The notes beneath the pieces were generated by a model. It saw only the letters and a list, made by a program, of their open reading frames with translations, did no database searches and was not told where the DNA came from. This document shows, in pieces, positions 1 through 8,239 of a stretch of 24,185 nt of DNA (positions within the stretch are counted from its first letter, which is position 1; every line of letters starts with the position of its first letter). This DNA comes from JAENVT01 sp031373785 (GTDB lineage Bacteria > Actinomycetota > Acidimicrobiia > Acidimicrobiales > Ilumatobacteraceae), in the NCBI GenBank assembly GCA_031373785.1, contig JANMNE010000186.1, positions 1 through 24,185 of the forward strand, given 5' to 3'. The translations under genes were made by a program, and so were the position numbers.

Positions 1-69
1 GCCGCGGTGCAACTCTTGGGCGTAGCCCATGGCATGCAGATGATCGCGGTCTTCGTCCATGGTTGTCAT
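1..69 (-). CDS. Probable APC-family amino-acid permease, N-terminal fragment
   Basis: Only the first 23 codons are in the window; the gene runs off the left edge. The minus strand reads MTTMDEDRDHLHAMGYAQEL followed by HRG, open to base 1. The segment GYAQELHRG just before the first membrane helix is typical, from memory, of actinobacterial amino-acid/polyamine permeases of the APC superfamily, which are integral membrane transporters. No membrane segment is visible in this short piece, so the family call rests on that motif alone. The start is chosen at base 69 because a GGGGG stretch lies about six bases upstream; an in-frame ATG at base 60 is the alternative. It is divergent from the DUF885 gene. 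A permease would fit the nearby amine and amino-acid catabolic genes, but that link is inference. Confidence 0.6.
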   Translation of the reverse strand, partial: MTTMDEDRDHLHAMGYAQELHRG

Positions 70-231
70 ACAGAACCCCCAGTTCTGGCCCGGTGCGGCC
101 CCCGCCACACTTCGAGCTAGGCCGATGTCTAGCACGTGCCACAACTGCCGACGCGCAACCGGTCGGGCCACAAGGTTCCCATTGCCGTATCACCGCCGAC
201 CCTGCGAGAATCAACCCGGCAAGGGGTGCCG
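70..231. other. Divergent intergenic region
   Basis: 162 bases between the leftward permease start and the rightward DUF885 start. It must hold both promoters, but I see no convincing -35/-10 pair on either strand. Short open frames that cross it look like chance reading in GC-rich DNA. Confidence 0.5.
221..226 (+). promoter_or_regulatory. Ribosome binding site deciding the DUF885 start
   Basis: AAGGGG lies five bases before the ATG at 232. It favours 232 over the longer in-frame start at 136 and over the GTG at 253, which has no comparable purine run in front. Confidence 0.5.
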
Positions 232-1950
232 ATGCTGGGTGGTGGGACGACCGTGACTGAGAGCGAAACGGCGGCGGGTGGACGCCAAGCGTCCGAGATC
301 TTCGCGCTGTCCGATCGGTACATCGTCGAGAGTGCCGCGCTCGATCCTATGCTCGCCTCGTTCTGGGGCATCCCCGGCCACGACGACGAGATGACCGACT
401 ACTCGCCCGACGGTTGGGCTGCCCGGCTCGAACTGCAACGCACGACGCTTGGCGACCTCGCCAAGATCCAGCCAGGCGGCCGGAGTGACCGGATCGCCAT
501 CGAGGTCATGCGCGAACGGGTTCAGGCGGAACACGACCTGATCGAATCGGGCGAGTACCACCGCTGGCTCAGCGTGATGAACAGCCACCACGAATACGTC
601 CGTGGGATCTTCGACTTCATGCCACGGCAGACCGACGAGGATTGGCGCAACGTGCAGACCCGGTTGAATGCCGTGCCGGACGCGCTCGACAAGCTGCGCG
701 CCAGCTTCCTCTACGCCGCCGACAACGGGCAGGTTGCGGCGCGTCGCCAGACGGTTGCCTGCGCCGAGCAATGCGACGTGTGGGGCAGCCCTGACGGCTA
801 CTTCAGCGAGATGGTCGCCGAGTGCGAATCCCTCGACCTGACCACCGAGGCGGCGGGCGCGGCCAACGCATTCATCGAGTTCGGCCATTGGCTGCGCAAC
901 GAGTACGGCGCCATGGCCACACCTCACGACCCGGTGGGCATGGAGCGCTATCGATTGTTCGCCCGCTTCCACAACGGCACCGATCTCGACCTCGACGAGA
1001 CCTATCGATGGGGTTGGGATGAGCTGCGCGGCATCGAGACGCGCATGGCGACGCTGGTCGAACGGATCCTCCCTGGTGCATCACGCGATGAGTGCATCGA
1101 GCAGTTGAAACGCGATCCGCGTTATCTCGTCGAGGGCGCCGATCGGTTCGTGGCGTGGAGCCAGGATGTGATCGATCGAACCATCGCCGATCTGGACGGC
1201 ACCTACTTCGAGATCGCCGAACCGTTGCACCGATGCCAGGCGATGGCCGCGCCCGCCGGCGGCACGGATTCGACGTACTACACACCACCGAGCGAGGACT
1301 TCAGCCGCCCGGGTCAGATCTGGCATCCGGTGGCGGGCAAGGAGATCTTCCCGTTGTGGGAGGCCCTGTCGACGCAGTACCACGAGAGCGCTCCCGGTCA
1401 CCATCTGCAGCTTGCACAGATGATGTACCAAGCGGAGGACCTCACGCGCTTCCAGCGTCTCGGGGTCTTGATCTCCGGTCACGGCGAGGGCTGGGCGTTG
1501 TATGCCGAACGGTTGATGCACGAGCTCGGATACCTCGACGACCCGGTCTACGAGCTCGGCTGGCTTGCCGGGCAGGCGCTACGCGCGGCGCGTGTGATCA
1601 TCGACATCGGGTTGCACTGCGAGATGCTGATTCCCGACGACGAGCAGTTCCATCCCGGCGAGCGGTGGCGGGTGGATCTCGGATTGCCGTTCCTGCTCGA
1701 ACGCACCGGCTACCCCGTCGACCACCTCGCCTCGGAGGTCGATCGCTACCTCGGCATGCCCGGGCAGGCGATCTCGTACAAGGTCGGCGAGCGCGTGTGG
1801 CTGGATGGTCGCGAGCGCGCTCGTCGGCGGCTGGGTGCCCAGTTCGACCTGAAGAAGTTTCACCAGGTCGTCCTCGACATGGGGGCGATGGGGCTCGATC
1901 AGCTCCGCGTCGAGCTCGACGCCATCGACTCGCTCGACGGCCCCGGCTAG
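232..1950 (+). CDS. DUF885 family protein (putative zinc-dependent hydrolase)
   Basis: 572 residues, a usual length for the DUF885 family. The family signature HESAPGHH is at residues 384-391, an HExxxPGHH variant of the gluzincin-type HExxH motif, and GHGEGWALYAERL begins at residue 416 and holds the downstream glutamate (E419). DUF885 proteins are distantly related to M2/M3-type metallopeptidases and often annotated as hydrolases or peptidases; the substrate is not known from sequence. No signal peptide or membrane segment is seen, so it is probably cytoplasmic. The frame is open back to base 136, but the ATG at 232 has the better ribosome site and the extra residues are low-complexity. It converges on the next gene with only four bases between the stop codons. 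Confidence 0.85.
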   Translation: MLGGGTTVTESETAAGGRQASEIFALSDRYIVESAALDPMLASFWGIPGHDDEMTDYSPDGWAARLELQRTTLGDLAKIQPGGRSDRIAIEVMRERVQAEHDLIESGEYHRWLSVMNSHHEYVRGIFDFMPRQTDEDWRNVQTRLNAVPDALDKLRASFLYAADNGQVAARRQTVACAEQCDVWGSPDGYFSEMVAECESLDLTTEAAGAANAFIEFGHWLRNEYGAMATPHDPVGMERYRLFARFHNGTDLDLDETYRWGWDELRGIETRMATLVERILPGASRDECIEQLKRDPRYLVEGADRFVAWSQDVIDRTIADLDGTYFEIAEPLHRCQAMAAPAGGTDSTYYTPPSEDFSRPGQIWHPVAGKEIFPLWEALSTQYHESAPGHHLQLAQMMYQAEDLTRFQRLGVLISGHGEGWALYAERLMHELGYLDDPVYELGWLAGQALRAARVIIDIGLHCEMLIPDDEQFHPGERWRVDLGLPFLLERTGYPVDHLASEVDRYLGMPGQAISYKVGERVWLDGRERARRRLGAQFDLKKFHQVVLDMGAMGLDQLRVELDAIDSLDGPG

Positions 1951-1954
1951 CGGT

Positions 1955-2638
1955 TCAACCTGCGGCGCCTGCAACTTGTTCGAGGAACCAGTCGACGACG
2001 TGGTCGGCGGCCGGTTGGCTGTCGGCCACGTTGCGCCGGGTCTCCTCGATCAGTTTCTCGGGCTTGATCCCATGCTTCAACAGTTCGGTGCTGCCGCCCT
2101 CGCTGAGCGCCCACCGGCGGATCATCGTCTCGGTGGCCTCGGGATGGAACTGCGTGCAAAAGCTGCGCGCCATCCTCCATGCCTGGGGGCCGACGGCACT
2201 GCGGGCCAGCTCGACCGAACCTGGCGGCACGGTGATCACGTCGTAGTGCCACTGCATCCATGGTCCTTCGGCGATCGTCTCCGGGATGTCGCTGGTGATC
2301 TGGTGCCAGCCGATCTCGGGCTGGCGCGCCCGCTCGACCGCGCCACCGAGCGCGTGGGCCATGATCTGGTTGCCGTAGCAGATGCCGTACACGGGAACGC
2401 CCGCAGCATGCGCACCGCGGATCATGTCGGCTTCGGCGGCCACCGAATCAGCGACGTGCGGCCAATACACGCTCCACTCGCTGCCCAACGTGACCACGAG
2501 GTCGTGACCGTCGAGCGACGGCCAGTCGTCGAGGTTCTCGCGATGGCATTCCACGAACGAGAACCCGTGACCTCGGAACCGCTCGGCCACGAACCCTCCG
2601 TCGGCGTCCGAAGCGTTGGCGATCAGCAGCGCGCGCAT
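1955..2638 (-). CDS. Class I glutamine amidotransferase-like protein
   Basis: 227 residues covering a single GATase1 domain. The nucleophile elbow GICYGNQ has Cys87, and FHPEAT holds His165 and Glu167, so the Cys-His-Glu triad is complete. The N-terminus MRALLIANASD is typical of the GMP-synthase-like stand-alone amidotransferases. There is no synthetase partner domain beside it, so it may hydrolyse a gamma-glutamyl compound or feed ammonia to an unlinked enzyme; the sequence does not decide this. The frame is open to 2779, but those extra residues overlap the divergent threonine dehydratase and are not family-like, so I start at the ATG at 2638. It is the first of three class I amidotransferase-fold proteins within 7 kb. 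Confidence 0.8.
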   Translation of the reverse strand: MRALLIANASDADGGFVAERFRGHGFSFVECHRENLDDWPSLDGHDLVVTLGSEWSVYWPHVADSVAAEADMIRGAHAAGVPVYGICYGNQIMAHALGGAVERARQPEIGWHQITSDIPETIAEGPWMQWHYDVITVPPGSVELARSAVGPQAWRMARSFCTQFHPEATETMIRRWALSEGGSTELLKHGIKPEKLIEETRRNVADSQPAADHVVDWFLEQVAGAAG

Positions 2639-2644
2639 GCGCAC

Positions 2645-2651
2645 TACGGTA
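2645..2651. promoter_or_regulatory. Overlapping divergent -10 elements (putative)
   Basis: The 22-bp gap between two divergent start codons contains TACGGT on the plus strand (2645-2650), ten bases before the ATG at 2661, and TACCGT on the minus strand (2651-2646), seven bases before the ATG at 2638. Both fit the loose TAnnnT -10 pattern and share almost all their bases. The minus-strand promoter has a weak TTCGGC 17 bases upstream; no good -35 is seen for the plus strand. Both transcripts would be leaderless or nearly so. Confidence 0.3.
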
Positions 2652-2660
2652 CGCGCTGAC

Positions 2661-3869
2661 ATGCCTGCGCCGAAGATTTCCAGCACGGCAATCGACCGTG
2701 CCGCCGAGGCCGGCCGCGGCGTGGTCACGCACACCCCCGTCACCGGCTCGGCCGCACTCAGCGAGCGGTACGGCGGCATCGTCGTGTTGAAAGCCGAGAA
2801 CCTTCAAAGAACGGGCAGCTTCAAGATCCGGGGCGCGATGAGCAAGCTCGCCGCCCTCGGTGACGATGCCGCCAACGGTGTGACCGCTGGCAGTGCGGGG
2901 AACCACGCCCAGGCGATCGCCTTCGCGGCCCGCCATGCCGGCGTTCGGTGCGAGATCTTCGTGCCGGCCGGCGCGCCGATCTCCAAGATCGAGGCATGCC
3001 GTGGCTACGGCGCGACCTTGATCGAGGGCGGCGACTCCCTCGACGAAGCGGTGTTCGCAGCTCGGGCCCACGCAGCCGAGGTCGGCATGGTGTTCTGCCA
3101 TCCGTACGACGACGTCGACGTGGTCGCCGGACAGGCCACGCTCGGCCGAGAACTGGTCAGCGACGTGCCCGGTCTCCGGCGTGTCATCGTGCCCCTGGGT
3201 GGCGGTGGACTGGCCTCCGGGATCGCCATCGCCGTGAAGGCGCACGATCCGACGATCGAGGTCATCGGCGTGCAGATCGCCGCATGCGCCCCATATGCCC
3301 ACCGCGCCGCGCCGACCGGCCCGGTCGTGACGCTGGCGGACGGCATCGCCGTCAAGCGACCCGGCGAGATCACGCTCCCGCTCGTCGAAGAGTGGCTCGA
3401 CGATGTCGTGGTCGTCGAAGAGAACGCGGTCGCCGATGCGATGGTGTTGTTGATGGAGCGGGCGAAGTTGTTCGTCGAAGGTGCGGGCGCCGTCGGCGTC
3501 GCCGCGCTGATGTCGCAACGAATCGCGTCGGCGCCGATGGGCACGACGTGCGTGGTGCTGAGCGGTGGCAACGTCGACCTCGGACTGCTGCCGGGTTTGA
3601 TCCGCCGCCATGAGACCCAAGCCGGGCGACGGCTGATCCTGTTCGCCCGCATCAGCGATCGACCCGGTGGGCTGGCGCGGTTGTTGAGCCTGTTCGCCGA
3701 GCACGGCGCCAATCTGGTCGAGGTCGAGCACGTGCGCGAAGGCGTCGACCTGCACGTGCGCGAGACCGGGGTGCAGGCGGTGCTGGAAGTGCGCGGCCGC
3801 GGCCACGCCGAGTCCGTGATGCGCGCCGCGACCGATGCCGGCTACCCGATCGAGGTGGTCGACCAGTAG
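2661..3869 (+). CDS. ilvA: Threonine dehydratase (threonine ammonia-lyase) with ACT domain
   Basis: 402 residues, the length of the short single-ACT threonine dehydratases. It deaminates L-threonine (and usually L-serine) to 2-oxobutyrate and ammonia, feeding isoleucine synthesis or threonine breakdown, in the cytoplasm. The PLP lysine is K55 in RTGSFKIRGA; SAGNHAQ (residues 78-84) and the glycine loop LGGGGLASG (from residue 179) bind the cofactor, and SGGNVD follows late in the catalytic domain. Residues of roughly 325-402 form one ACT domain (LILFARISDRPGG onward), so allosteric control is likely. The ATG at 2661 is preferred over an upstream in-frame start because the protein then begins at the usual point and the divergent gene is not overlapped. 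It could equally be a biodegradative TdcB-type enzyme. Confidence 0.9.
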   Translation: MPAPKISSTAIDRAAEAGRGVVTHTPVTGSAALSERYGGIVVLKAENLQRTGSFKIRGAMSKLAALGDDAANGVTAGSAGNHAQAIAFAARHAGVRCEIFVPAGAPISKIEACRGYGATLIEGGDSLDEAVFAARAHAAEVGMVFCHPYDDVDVVAGQATLGRELVSDVPGLRRVIVPLGGGGLASGIAIAVKAHDPTIEVIGVQIAACAPYAHRAAPTGPVVTLADGIAVKRPGEITLPLVEEWLDDVVVVEENAVADAMVLLMERAKLFVEGAGAVGVAALMSQRIASAPMGTTCVVLSGGNVDLGLLPGLIRRHETQAGRRLILFARISDRPGGLARLLSLFAEHGANLVEVEHVREGVDLHVRETGVQAVLEVRGRGHAESVMRAATDAGYPIEVVDQ

Positions 3870-3894
3870 ACCGTGCGCCGGGACGCCGCTCCGG

Positions 3895-5253
3895 TCAGGT
3901 GGCGATGAACACGTTCTTCAACTCGGTGTAGTGGTCGAGCACGTGCATCGAATGCTCTCGGCCCAACCCACTCTGCTTGAAGCCACCGAACGGTGTGCTG
4001 TAGCGGACCGAGCTGTTCGAGTTGACGCTGATCGTTCCAGCCTCCATCGCCCGAACCACACGGATCGCCTTGGCGCCGTCACGCGTCCAGACCGAGCCGG
4101 ACAACCCGTAGTCGCTGTCGTTGCAGATGCGGATTGCGTCGGCCTCGTCGTCGAACGGCAGCACTACCGCGACGGGGCCGAACACCTCGTCACGACAGAT
4201 GCTGGTGGTCGGGTCCGATGGGGTGGCGATCATGATCGGGTGCCAGAACCCGGGCCCTGACGGTGCCTCACCGGTGAACACCGTGTCGAGGCCGTCCGTG
4301 AAGGTCCGCACCTGGGCGAGGTGCTGGGACGTGACCAAGGGGCCCATCGCGGTAGCGGGGTCCATCGGGTCACCGACCTTCCACTCCTTGGCAGCATCGA
4401 CGAAGAGATCGACAAATCGATCGAACACGGTCCGCTGCACCAGTACCCTGCTGCGCGCGCAGCAGTCCTGCCCGGAGTTGTCGAAAACCGCACCGGGCGC
4501 TGCGGTGGCGGCCTTGTCGAGGTCGGCGTCGGCGAAGATGATGTTCGCGCTCTTGCCACCGAGTTCGAGCGTGACCCGCTTCACCTGCTCGGCGCAGCCG
4601 GCCATGATCCGCTTGCCGACCGAGGTCGAGCCGGTGAACGACACCTTGCGGACGTCGGGGTGCTCGACGAACCGCCAGCCCACTTGGGCACCACTGCCCA
4701 TCAGAACGTTGAGCACGCCCTCGGGGATTCCGGCCTCGAGCGCCAGTTCGCCGAGCCGCAGCGTTGTCAGTGGCGTGATCTCCGCCGGCTTCACGACGGC
4801 CGTGTTCCCCGTCGCCAACGCCGGCCCGATCTTCCACGACGCCATCAGCACGGGGAAGTTCCACGGGATGATCAAGCCGACGACGCCCAGCGGCTCGTGA
4901 AAGGTCATGTCGACACCACCGGCAACCGGGATCGTCGAACCAATGTGCTTGTCGATCGCCCCGGCGAAGTAGTGGATGACATCGGCGGCGGCGTTCGCAC
5001 ACCACGTGCTGTTGCCGATCGGCATGCCCATGTTGGCCGTCTCCAGGCGAGCGAGCTCGTCGGCGTGGTCGGCGATCGAATCCGCGAAGCGGCGCATCAA
5101 GCGGGCCCGATCAGCCGGAGCAACGGCCTGCCACGCCGGTGCGGCTCGGCGCGCCCGGGCAATCGCCGCGTCGGTCTCTTCGCGGCCGGCGACGGGCAGG
5201 TCGCGTAACACGGATTCGTCGGTGGGATTGATCAATCGGAAGGTTTCAGACAC
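3895..5253 (-). CDS. NAD(P)-dependent aldehyde dehydrogenase
   Basis: 452 residues, slightly shorter than the usual 480-500 for the ALDH superfamily. It oxidises an aldehyde to the acid with NAD(P)+. The active site is intact: PWNFP with Asn132, Lys155 in VVKPAE, general base Glu230 in LELGGKS, and nucleophile Cys264 in GQDCCARSR, which is followed by a second cysteine. The substrate is not fixed by these motifs; aminoaldehydes, betaine aldehyde or a sugar-derived aldehyde are all possible. The GTG at 5253 is chosen because the protein then begins with SETFRLINPTDE, a normal ALDH start, and it lies 14 bases after the kinase stop; the longer frame would run into the kinase gene. It is the third gene of a leftward unit. 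Close PuuD-like genes make a gamma-glutamyl-aminoaldehyde substrate (PuuC-like) worth considering. Confidence 0.88.
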   Translation of the reverse strand: MSETFRLINPTDESVLRDLPVAGREETDAAIARARRAAPAWQAVAPADRARLMRRFADSIADHADELARLETANMGMPIGNSTWCANAAADVIHYFAGAIDKHIGSTIPVAGGVDMTFHEPLGVVGLIIPWNFPVLMASWKIGPALATGNTAVVKPAEITPLTTLRLGELALEAGIPEGVLNVLMGSGAQVGWRFVEHPDVRKVSFTGSTSVGKRIMAGCAEQVKRVTLELGGKSANIIFADADLDKAATAAPGAVFDNSGQDCCARSRVLVQRTVFDRFVDLFVDAAKEWKVGDPMDPATAMGPLVTSQHLAQVRTFTDGLDTVFTGEAPSGPGFWHPIMIATPSDPTTSICRDEVFGPVAVVLPFDDEADAIRICNDSDYGLSGSVWTRDGAKAIRVVRAMEAGTISVNSNSSVRYSTPFGGFKQSGLGREHSMHVLDHYTELKNVFIAT

Positions 5254-5267
5254 GCTCGACAGGGTAG

Positions 5268-6779
5268 CTAGCCGAGCGGAATCGACGGCGCGACGGTGAG
5301 GTCGTGCAGCCGGTGATTGATCGCCACCAGGTGGCGCTGGGCGTCGCGATAGACCTCGAAGAACTCCGTGTACCGATCGTGGGCCGCGGCGGACGGTTCG
5401 TGGATCGATGTCGATCGGCAACAACGGGCAACCGCGTCGCGGATGTTGGTGAACACACCCACGCCGATCCCCGCCACCACCGCCGCGCCGAACGACGCAT
5501 CACCGTTGACCGGCAGCGTGATCGTCCTCCCCAACACATCGGCCATGATCTGGCGCCAGGCGGCGCTGCGTGCGCCGCCGCCGATCAAGCGGATGGTCTC
5601 GTACCGCATGCCAAGCTCCTCCGCGACCGTCATCGCGTCGCGGATCGCGTAGGCAATGCCTTCGTACAGCGACCGGGCGAAGTGGGCCCGCCCATGCTGC
5701 ATCGTGACACCGACGAAATCGGCGCGCAGTTTGGGGTCCCAGTGCGGTGCACGCTCACCTTGCAGGTAGGGATGGAACAGCAGACCGTCGCTGCCGATCG
5801 ACACCGAGGCGGCGAGGGCATCCATGCCGTCGAAGCCGTCCGCGGCGAAGAACTGGTCCCGCATCCAGCGATGCGCTGATGCGCACGAGTTGATGCCGGT
5901 CGCCGTGTAGTAGAGACCATCGATGACGTGCGGGTAGCACGACACCGGCGGGCGCACGAGCGGACCATCGGTGACCTGGTAGATCACGCCGGCGGTAGCC
6001 AGCTTGACCGCTCCATCGCCTGGGGTGCACGCCCCGGCGCCGAACAGTTCCACGGTGGTGTCGTTGCTACCGCAGACGACGGGCGTGCCGGCGACGAGCC
6101 CGCATTCGGCGGCTGCGGTCGCCGTGACCTGGCCGACGATCGTTGTCGCATCGACGATGGGCGCAAGTGTGGCCGGCGACCAGCCGACCAACGCACACAA
6201 CTCGTCGGACCATCCATGTGTGGCCGAGTCGGCCAGCAAGGCCCCGACCGCGTCGCTGTAGTCGGTGTGCCACTCGTCGGTGAGCTTGAATCGCAGCCAG
6301 TCCTTGGCGAGGTAGAGACGACGAGTCGCGGCCGCCGCATCGGGGTCGTTGCGGGTGATCCACAGCAGCTGCGGAAGCAACCAGGTCGGATTGACGCGGT
6401 TGAGCGACAGTTCGAGGATTCGCGCGTCGGCCTGCTCGCGGAGCTCGGTGGCCTCGGCGGCGCTTCGCGAATCGCTCCACAGGATCGCTCGACGCAATGG
6501 GGCGCCGGCTGCGCCGGTCAGCACCCCGATGTGGGCACCACCCGACACGCTGATCCCTACGATCGCATCCGCCGCGACTCCGCCAACAGTGGTCGCGGCA
6601 CGAATTGCCGTGCGCGCCGCGGTCCACCAGTCGGAGGGGTCCTGCTCGGCCCAACCGAAGTGCGGAGTGTGGGTGACGATCGCGGCTGAACCATCGGCCA
6701 CGGTGGTGCCATCGGCGTCGATGATCGACACCTTCACTCCCCCGGCGCCGAGGTCGACACCCATCAGCAGTGCGCTCAC
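5268..6779 (-). CDS. FGGY-family carbohydrate kinase (xylulokinase-like)
   Basis: 503 residues, full length for the family. It transfers phosphate from ATP to a sugar or polyol. The N-terminal ATP-domain strand MGVDLGAGGVKVSIIDADG, LWSDSR near residue 100, the GSND loop with probable catalytic Asp240, GERAPHWDP at 341-349 (close to the xylulokinase GERTPH motif) and GGGARSAAW near 400 are all present. The exact substrate cannot be read from sequence; D-xylulose, L-ribulose, erythritol and other polyols are options. The GTG start overlaps the stop of the upstream barrel gene in a GTGA junction, so the two are translationally coupled. A phosphosugar product would suit the neighbouring phosphate-binding TIM barrel. 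Confidence 0.88.
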   Translation of the reverse strand: MSALLMGVDLGAGGVKVSIIDADGTTVADGSAAIVTHTPHFGWAEQDPSDWWTAARTAIRAATTVGGVAADAIVGISVSGGAHIGVLTGAAGAPLRRAILWSDSRSAAEATELREQADARILELSLNRVNPTWLLPQLLWITRNDPDAAAATRRLYLAKDWLRFKLTDEWHTDYSDAVGALLADSATHGWSDELCALVGWSPATLAPIVDATTIVGQVTATAAAECGLVAGTPVVCGSNDTTVELFGAGACTPGDGAVKLATAGVIYQVTDGPLVRPPVSCYPHVIDGLYYTATGINSCASAHRWMRDQFFAADGFDGMDALAASVSIGSDGLLFHPYLQGERAPHWDPKLRADFVGVTMQHGRAHFARSLYEGIAYAIRDAMTVAEELGMRYETIRLIGGGARSAAWRQIMADVLGRTITLPVNGDASFGAAVVAGIGVGVFTNIRDAVARCCRSTSIHEPSAAAHDRYTEFFEVYRDAQRHLVAINHRLHDLTVAPSIPLG

Positions 6780-7444
6780 TGACCGGCGGCCTCCAGGACG
6801 TCACGCAGTTGTGACACGACGGAGCCCTTCTTCGGTGAGAACGACCCGTCGAAGACCGCCGATCCGATCGTGAACGCGTCGGCTCCCGCCGAGCGCAAGT
6901 CGTCGATCTGGGTGGCGCTGGAAACACTTCCGGCCACCACCAGGTAGCCGGACGTGCCACGGCGGGCAGCGCGCACCAGGTCGAGCGGATCGGCGTCGGT
7001 CGCCCGATAGGCGAGCAGGTCGACCCCACCGCAGCCTCGTTCGTCGAACGACTTGCACTGCTGCTCGACCAACGAGGCGTCGCCACCCAACTTGGTCGGA
7101 TGGCCGCCAGGCAGCCCGGGGAACGGCAGGTACTCGATCCCCGAGCCGTCGATGATCCGCATGATGTCGTCGACTTGCGTGCCACCCATCAGACGGTCGA
7201 CCCCGATCTGCACCGCAGCGCGCGAGCTCTGCAGACAGGCTTCGACCGACGTGCTGACCACCTCGAGGTAGGTCGTCACACCGCCGGACTGCATTCGGCG
7301 GTTGAGCTCCACGAGCGTTGCCGTGTCGACGCCGACATCCTTGAAGCCGGCGTGGCGCACGCCGACGTGCTCGACCGCGCCCCACGTGTCGAGGCAGTCG
7401 ACGACGGTCTCATCGGACCGTGTGAGCATGAAGATGAAATCCAC
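6776..7444 (-). CDS. TIM-barrel protein of unknown function (phosphate-binding type)
   Basis: 222 residues. I do not recognise a named family. The pattern of short beta strands (MLTRSD, VGVRHAGF, TYLEVVS, GGVDLLAYRA, GYLVVAGSVSS, AFTIGSAVF) suggests a (beta/alpha)8 barrel. The last two, VAGSVS and TIGSAVF, resemble the split phosphate-binding loops of HisA/HisF, phosphoribosylanthranilate isomerase and sugar-phosphate epimerases or aldolases. An isomerase, epimerase or aldolase acting on a phosphorylated sugar is therefore plausible, and the coupled downstream kinase would make such a substrate; this is inference. The GTG at 7444 is chosen because GGGGGG lies about five bases upstream and the barrel's first strand follows at once. 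It heads a barrel-kinase-dehydrogenase unit and is divergent from the PuuD-like pair. Confidence 0.7.
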   Translation of the reverse strand: MDFIFMLTRSDETVVDCLDTWGAVEHVGVRHAGFKDVGVDTATLVELNRRMQSGGVTTYLEVVSTSVEACLQSSRAAVQIGVDRLMGGTQVDDIMRIIDGSGIEYLPFPGLPGGHPTKLGGDASLVEQQCKSFDERGCGGVDLLAYRATDADPLDLVRAARRGTSGYLVVAGSVSSATQIDDLRSAGADAFTIGSAVFDGSFSPKKGSVVSQLRDVLEAAGQ

Positions 7445-7511
7445 GCGTGCCCCCCGACTCCCCATCGCGACCTGCCGAGTGCAACTGCGACCCGGCCGAC
7501 ATCTTGCCACC

Positions 7512-7517
7512 TACAAT
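7512..7517 (+). promoter_or_regulatory. Putative -10 element for the PuuD-like pair
   Basis: TACAAT sits ten bases before the ATG at 7528, so transcription would begin only a few bases before the start codon. No clear ribosome site is present, which agrees with a nearly leaderless message. No good -35 is visible. It overlaps the 8-bp palindrome ACAATTGT (7513-7520), a possible small operator in the 83-bp divergent gap. Confidence 0.4.
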
Positions 7518-7527
7518 TGTTGCTGCC

Positions 7528-8235
7528 ATGAGTCAACCGCCGCCGCTGATCGCCGTGTGCGCACGAGTGCTGACCTTCAGCGACGAAGGCAAGCGCGATG
7601 CGTTCTCCAGTAGCCAGCCGTACAGCAGGGCCGTGGCCCGTGCCGGTGGCGTGCCCGTGCTGGTTCCGCCGATCCACGAACTGTCGACCAACGCCCTCAC
7701 GGTGCTGCAGCACTTCGACGGTGTGCTGTTGCCGGGTGGCGGCGATATCGATCCACGGTGCTACGGCCAGGAGCCGACCGAGGAATCCCTCTACGGGATC
7801 GTTGCCGCCAACGACGAGCTCGACATGGCAGTCGCGGGCGCCGCACTGGAGCTCGACCTTCCCATGCTCGCCTTGTGCCGTGGCATGCAGGTGCTGAACA
7901 TCGTGCTCGGCGGAACGCTGGTGCAAGACATCGGCAACGACGAGCACTGGATGCGCGAGCACTCGGTGAAGCTCGTCGAAGGCTCGATCGTCGCCGAGCT
8001 CGTCGGTGACACGCACCTCGACCACTGCCACTCCGTGCATCATCAGGGGATCGGTGAGCTCGGCGCCGGACTCGTGCCGATCGGTTACTCCGAAGACGGG
8101 CAACTCGAGGCCGTCGAGCTGCCGTCGAAGTCGTGGGTCGTCGGTCTGCAATGGCACCCGGAAGACACCGCGACGCGGCAGCCGCAGCAGCAGGCGATCT
8201 ACGACGAGCTCGTCAGACGAGCGGGCTTACACTGA
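7528..8235 (+). CDS. Gamma-glutamyl-gamma-aminobutyrate hydrolase family protein (PuuD-like), copy 1
   Basis: 235 residues of the class I GATase fold, peptidase C26 group. PuuD of E. coli cleaves gamma-glutamyl-GABA to glutamate and GABA in putrescine breakdown. The nucleophile is Cys117 in LCRGMQVLN, and QWHPED holds His210 and Glu212, so the triad is complete. PGGGDIDP (residues 69-76) and HCHSVHHQ (167-173) are usual family blocks. The ATG at 7528 follows a TACAAT box and gives a standard N-terminus; an in-frame start at 7447 would lie within the divergent promoter region. The second copy begins four bases after its stop. The true substrate may be a gamma-glutamylated amine other than GABA. 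Confidence 0.85.
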   Translation: MSQPPPLIAVCARVLTFSDEGKRDAFSSSQPYSRAVARAGGVPVLVPPIHELSTNALTVLQHFDGVLLPGGGDIDPRCYGQEPTEESLYGIVAANDELDMAVAGAALELDLPMLALCRGMQVLNIVLGGTLVQDIGNDEHWMREHSVKLVEGSIVAELVGDTHLDHCHSVHHQGIGELGAGLVPIGYSEDGQLEAVELPSKSWVVGLQWHPEDTATRQPQQQAIYDELVRRAGLH

Positions 8236-8239
8236 CGGC

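Noticed and set aside
1092..2246. A 384-residue plus-strand frame overlapping the DUF885 gene end
   Set aside because: Arg-rich out-of-frame reading across a real gene and its convergent neighbour.
2448..3806. A 452-residue minus-strand open frame opposite the threonine dehydratase
   Set aside because: The plus strand encodes the PLP lysine motif and an ACT domain; this frame is a shadow.
3870..3894. A bidirectional terminator between the convergent threonine dehydratase and aldehyde dehydrogenase genes
   Set aside because: Only a four- to five-base ACCG/CGGT pairing with a long loop is visible and no T-run on either strand.
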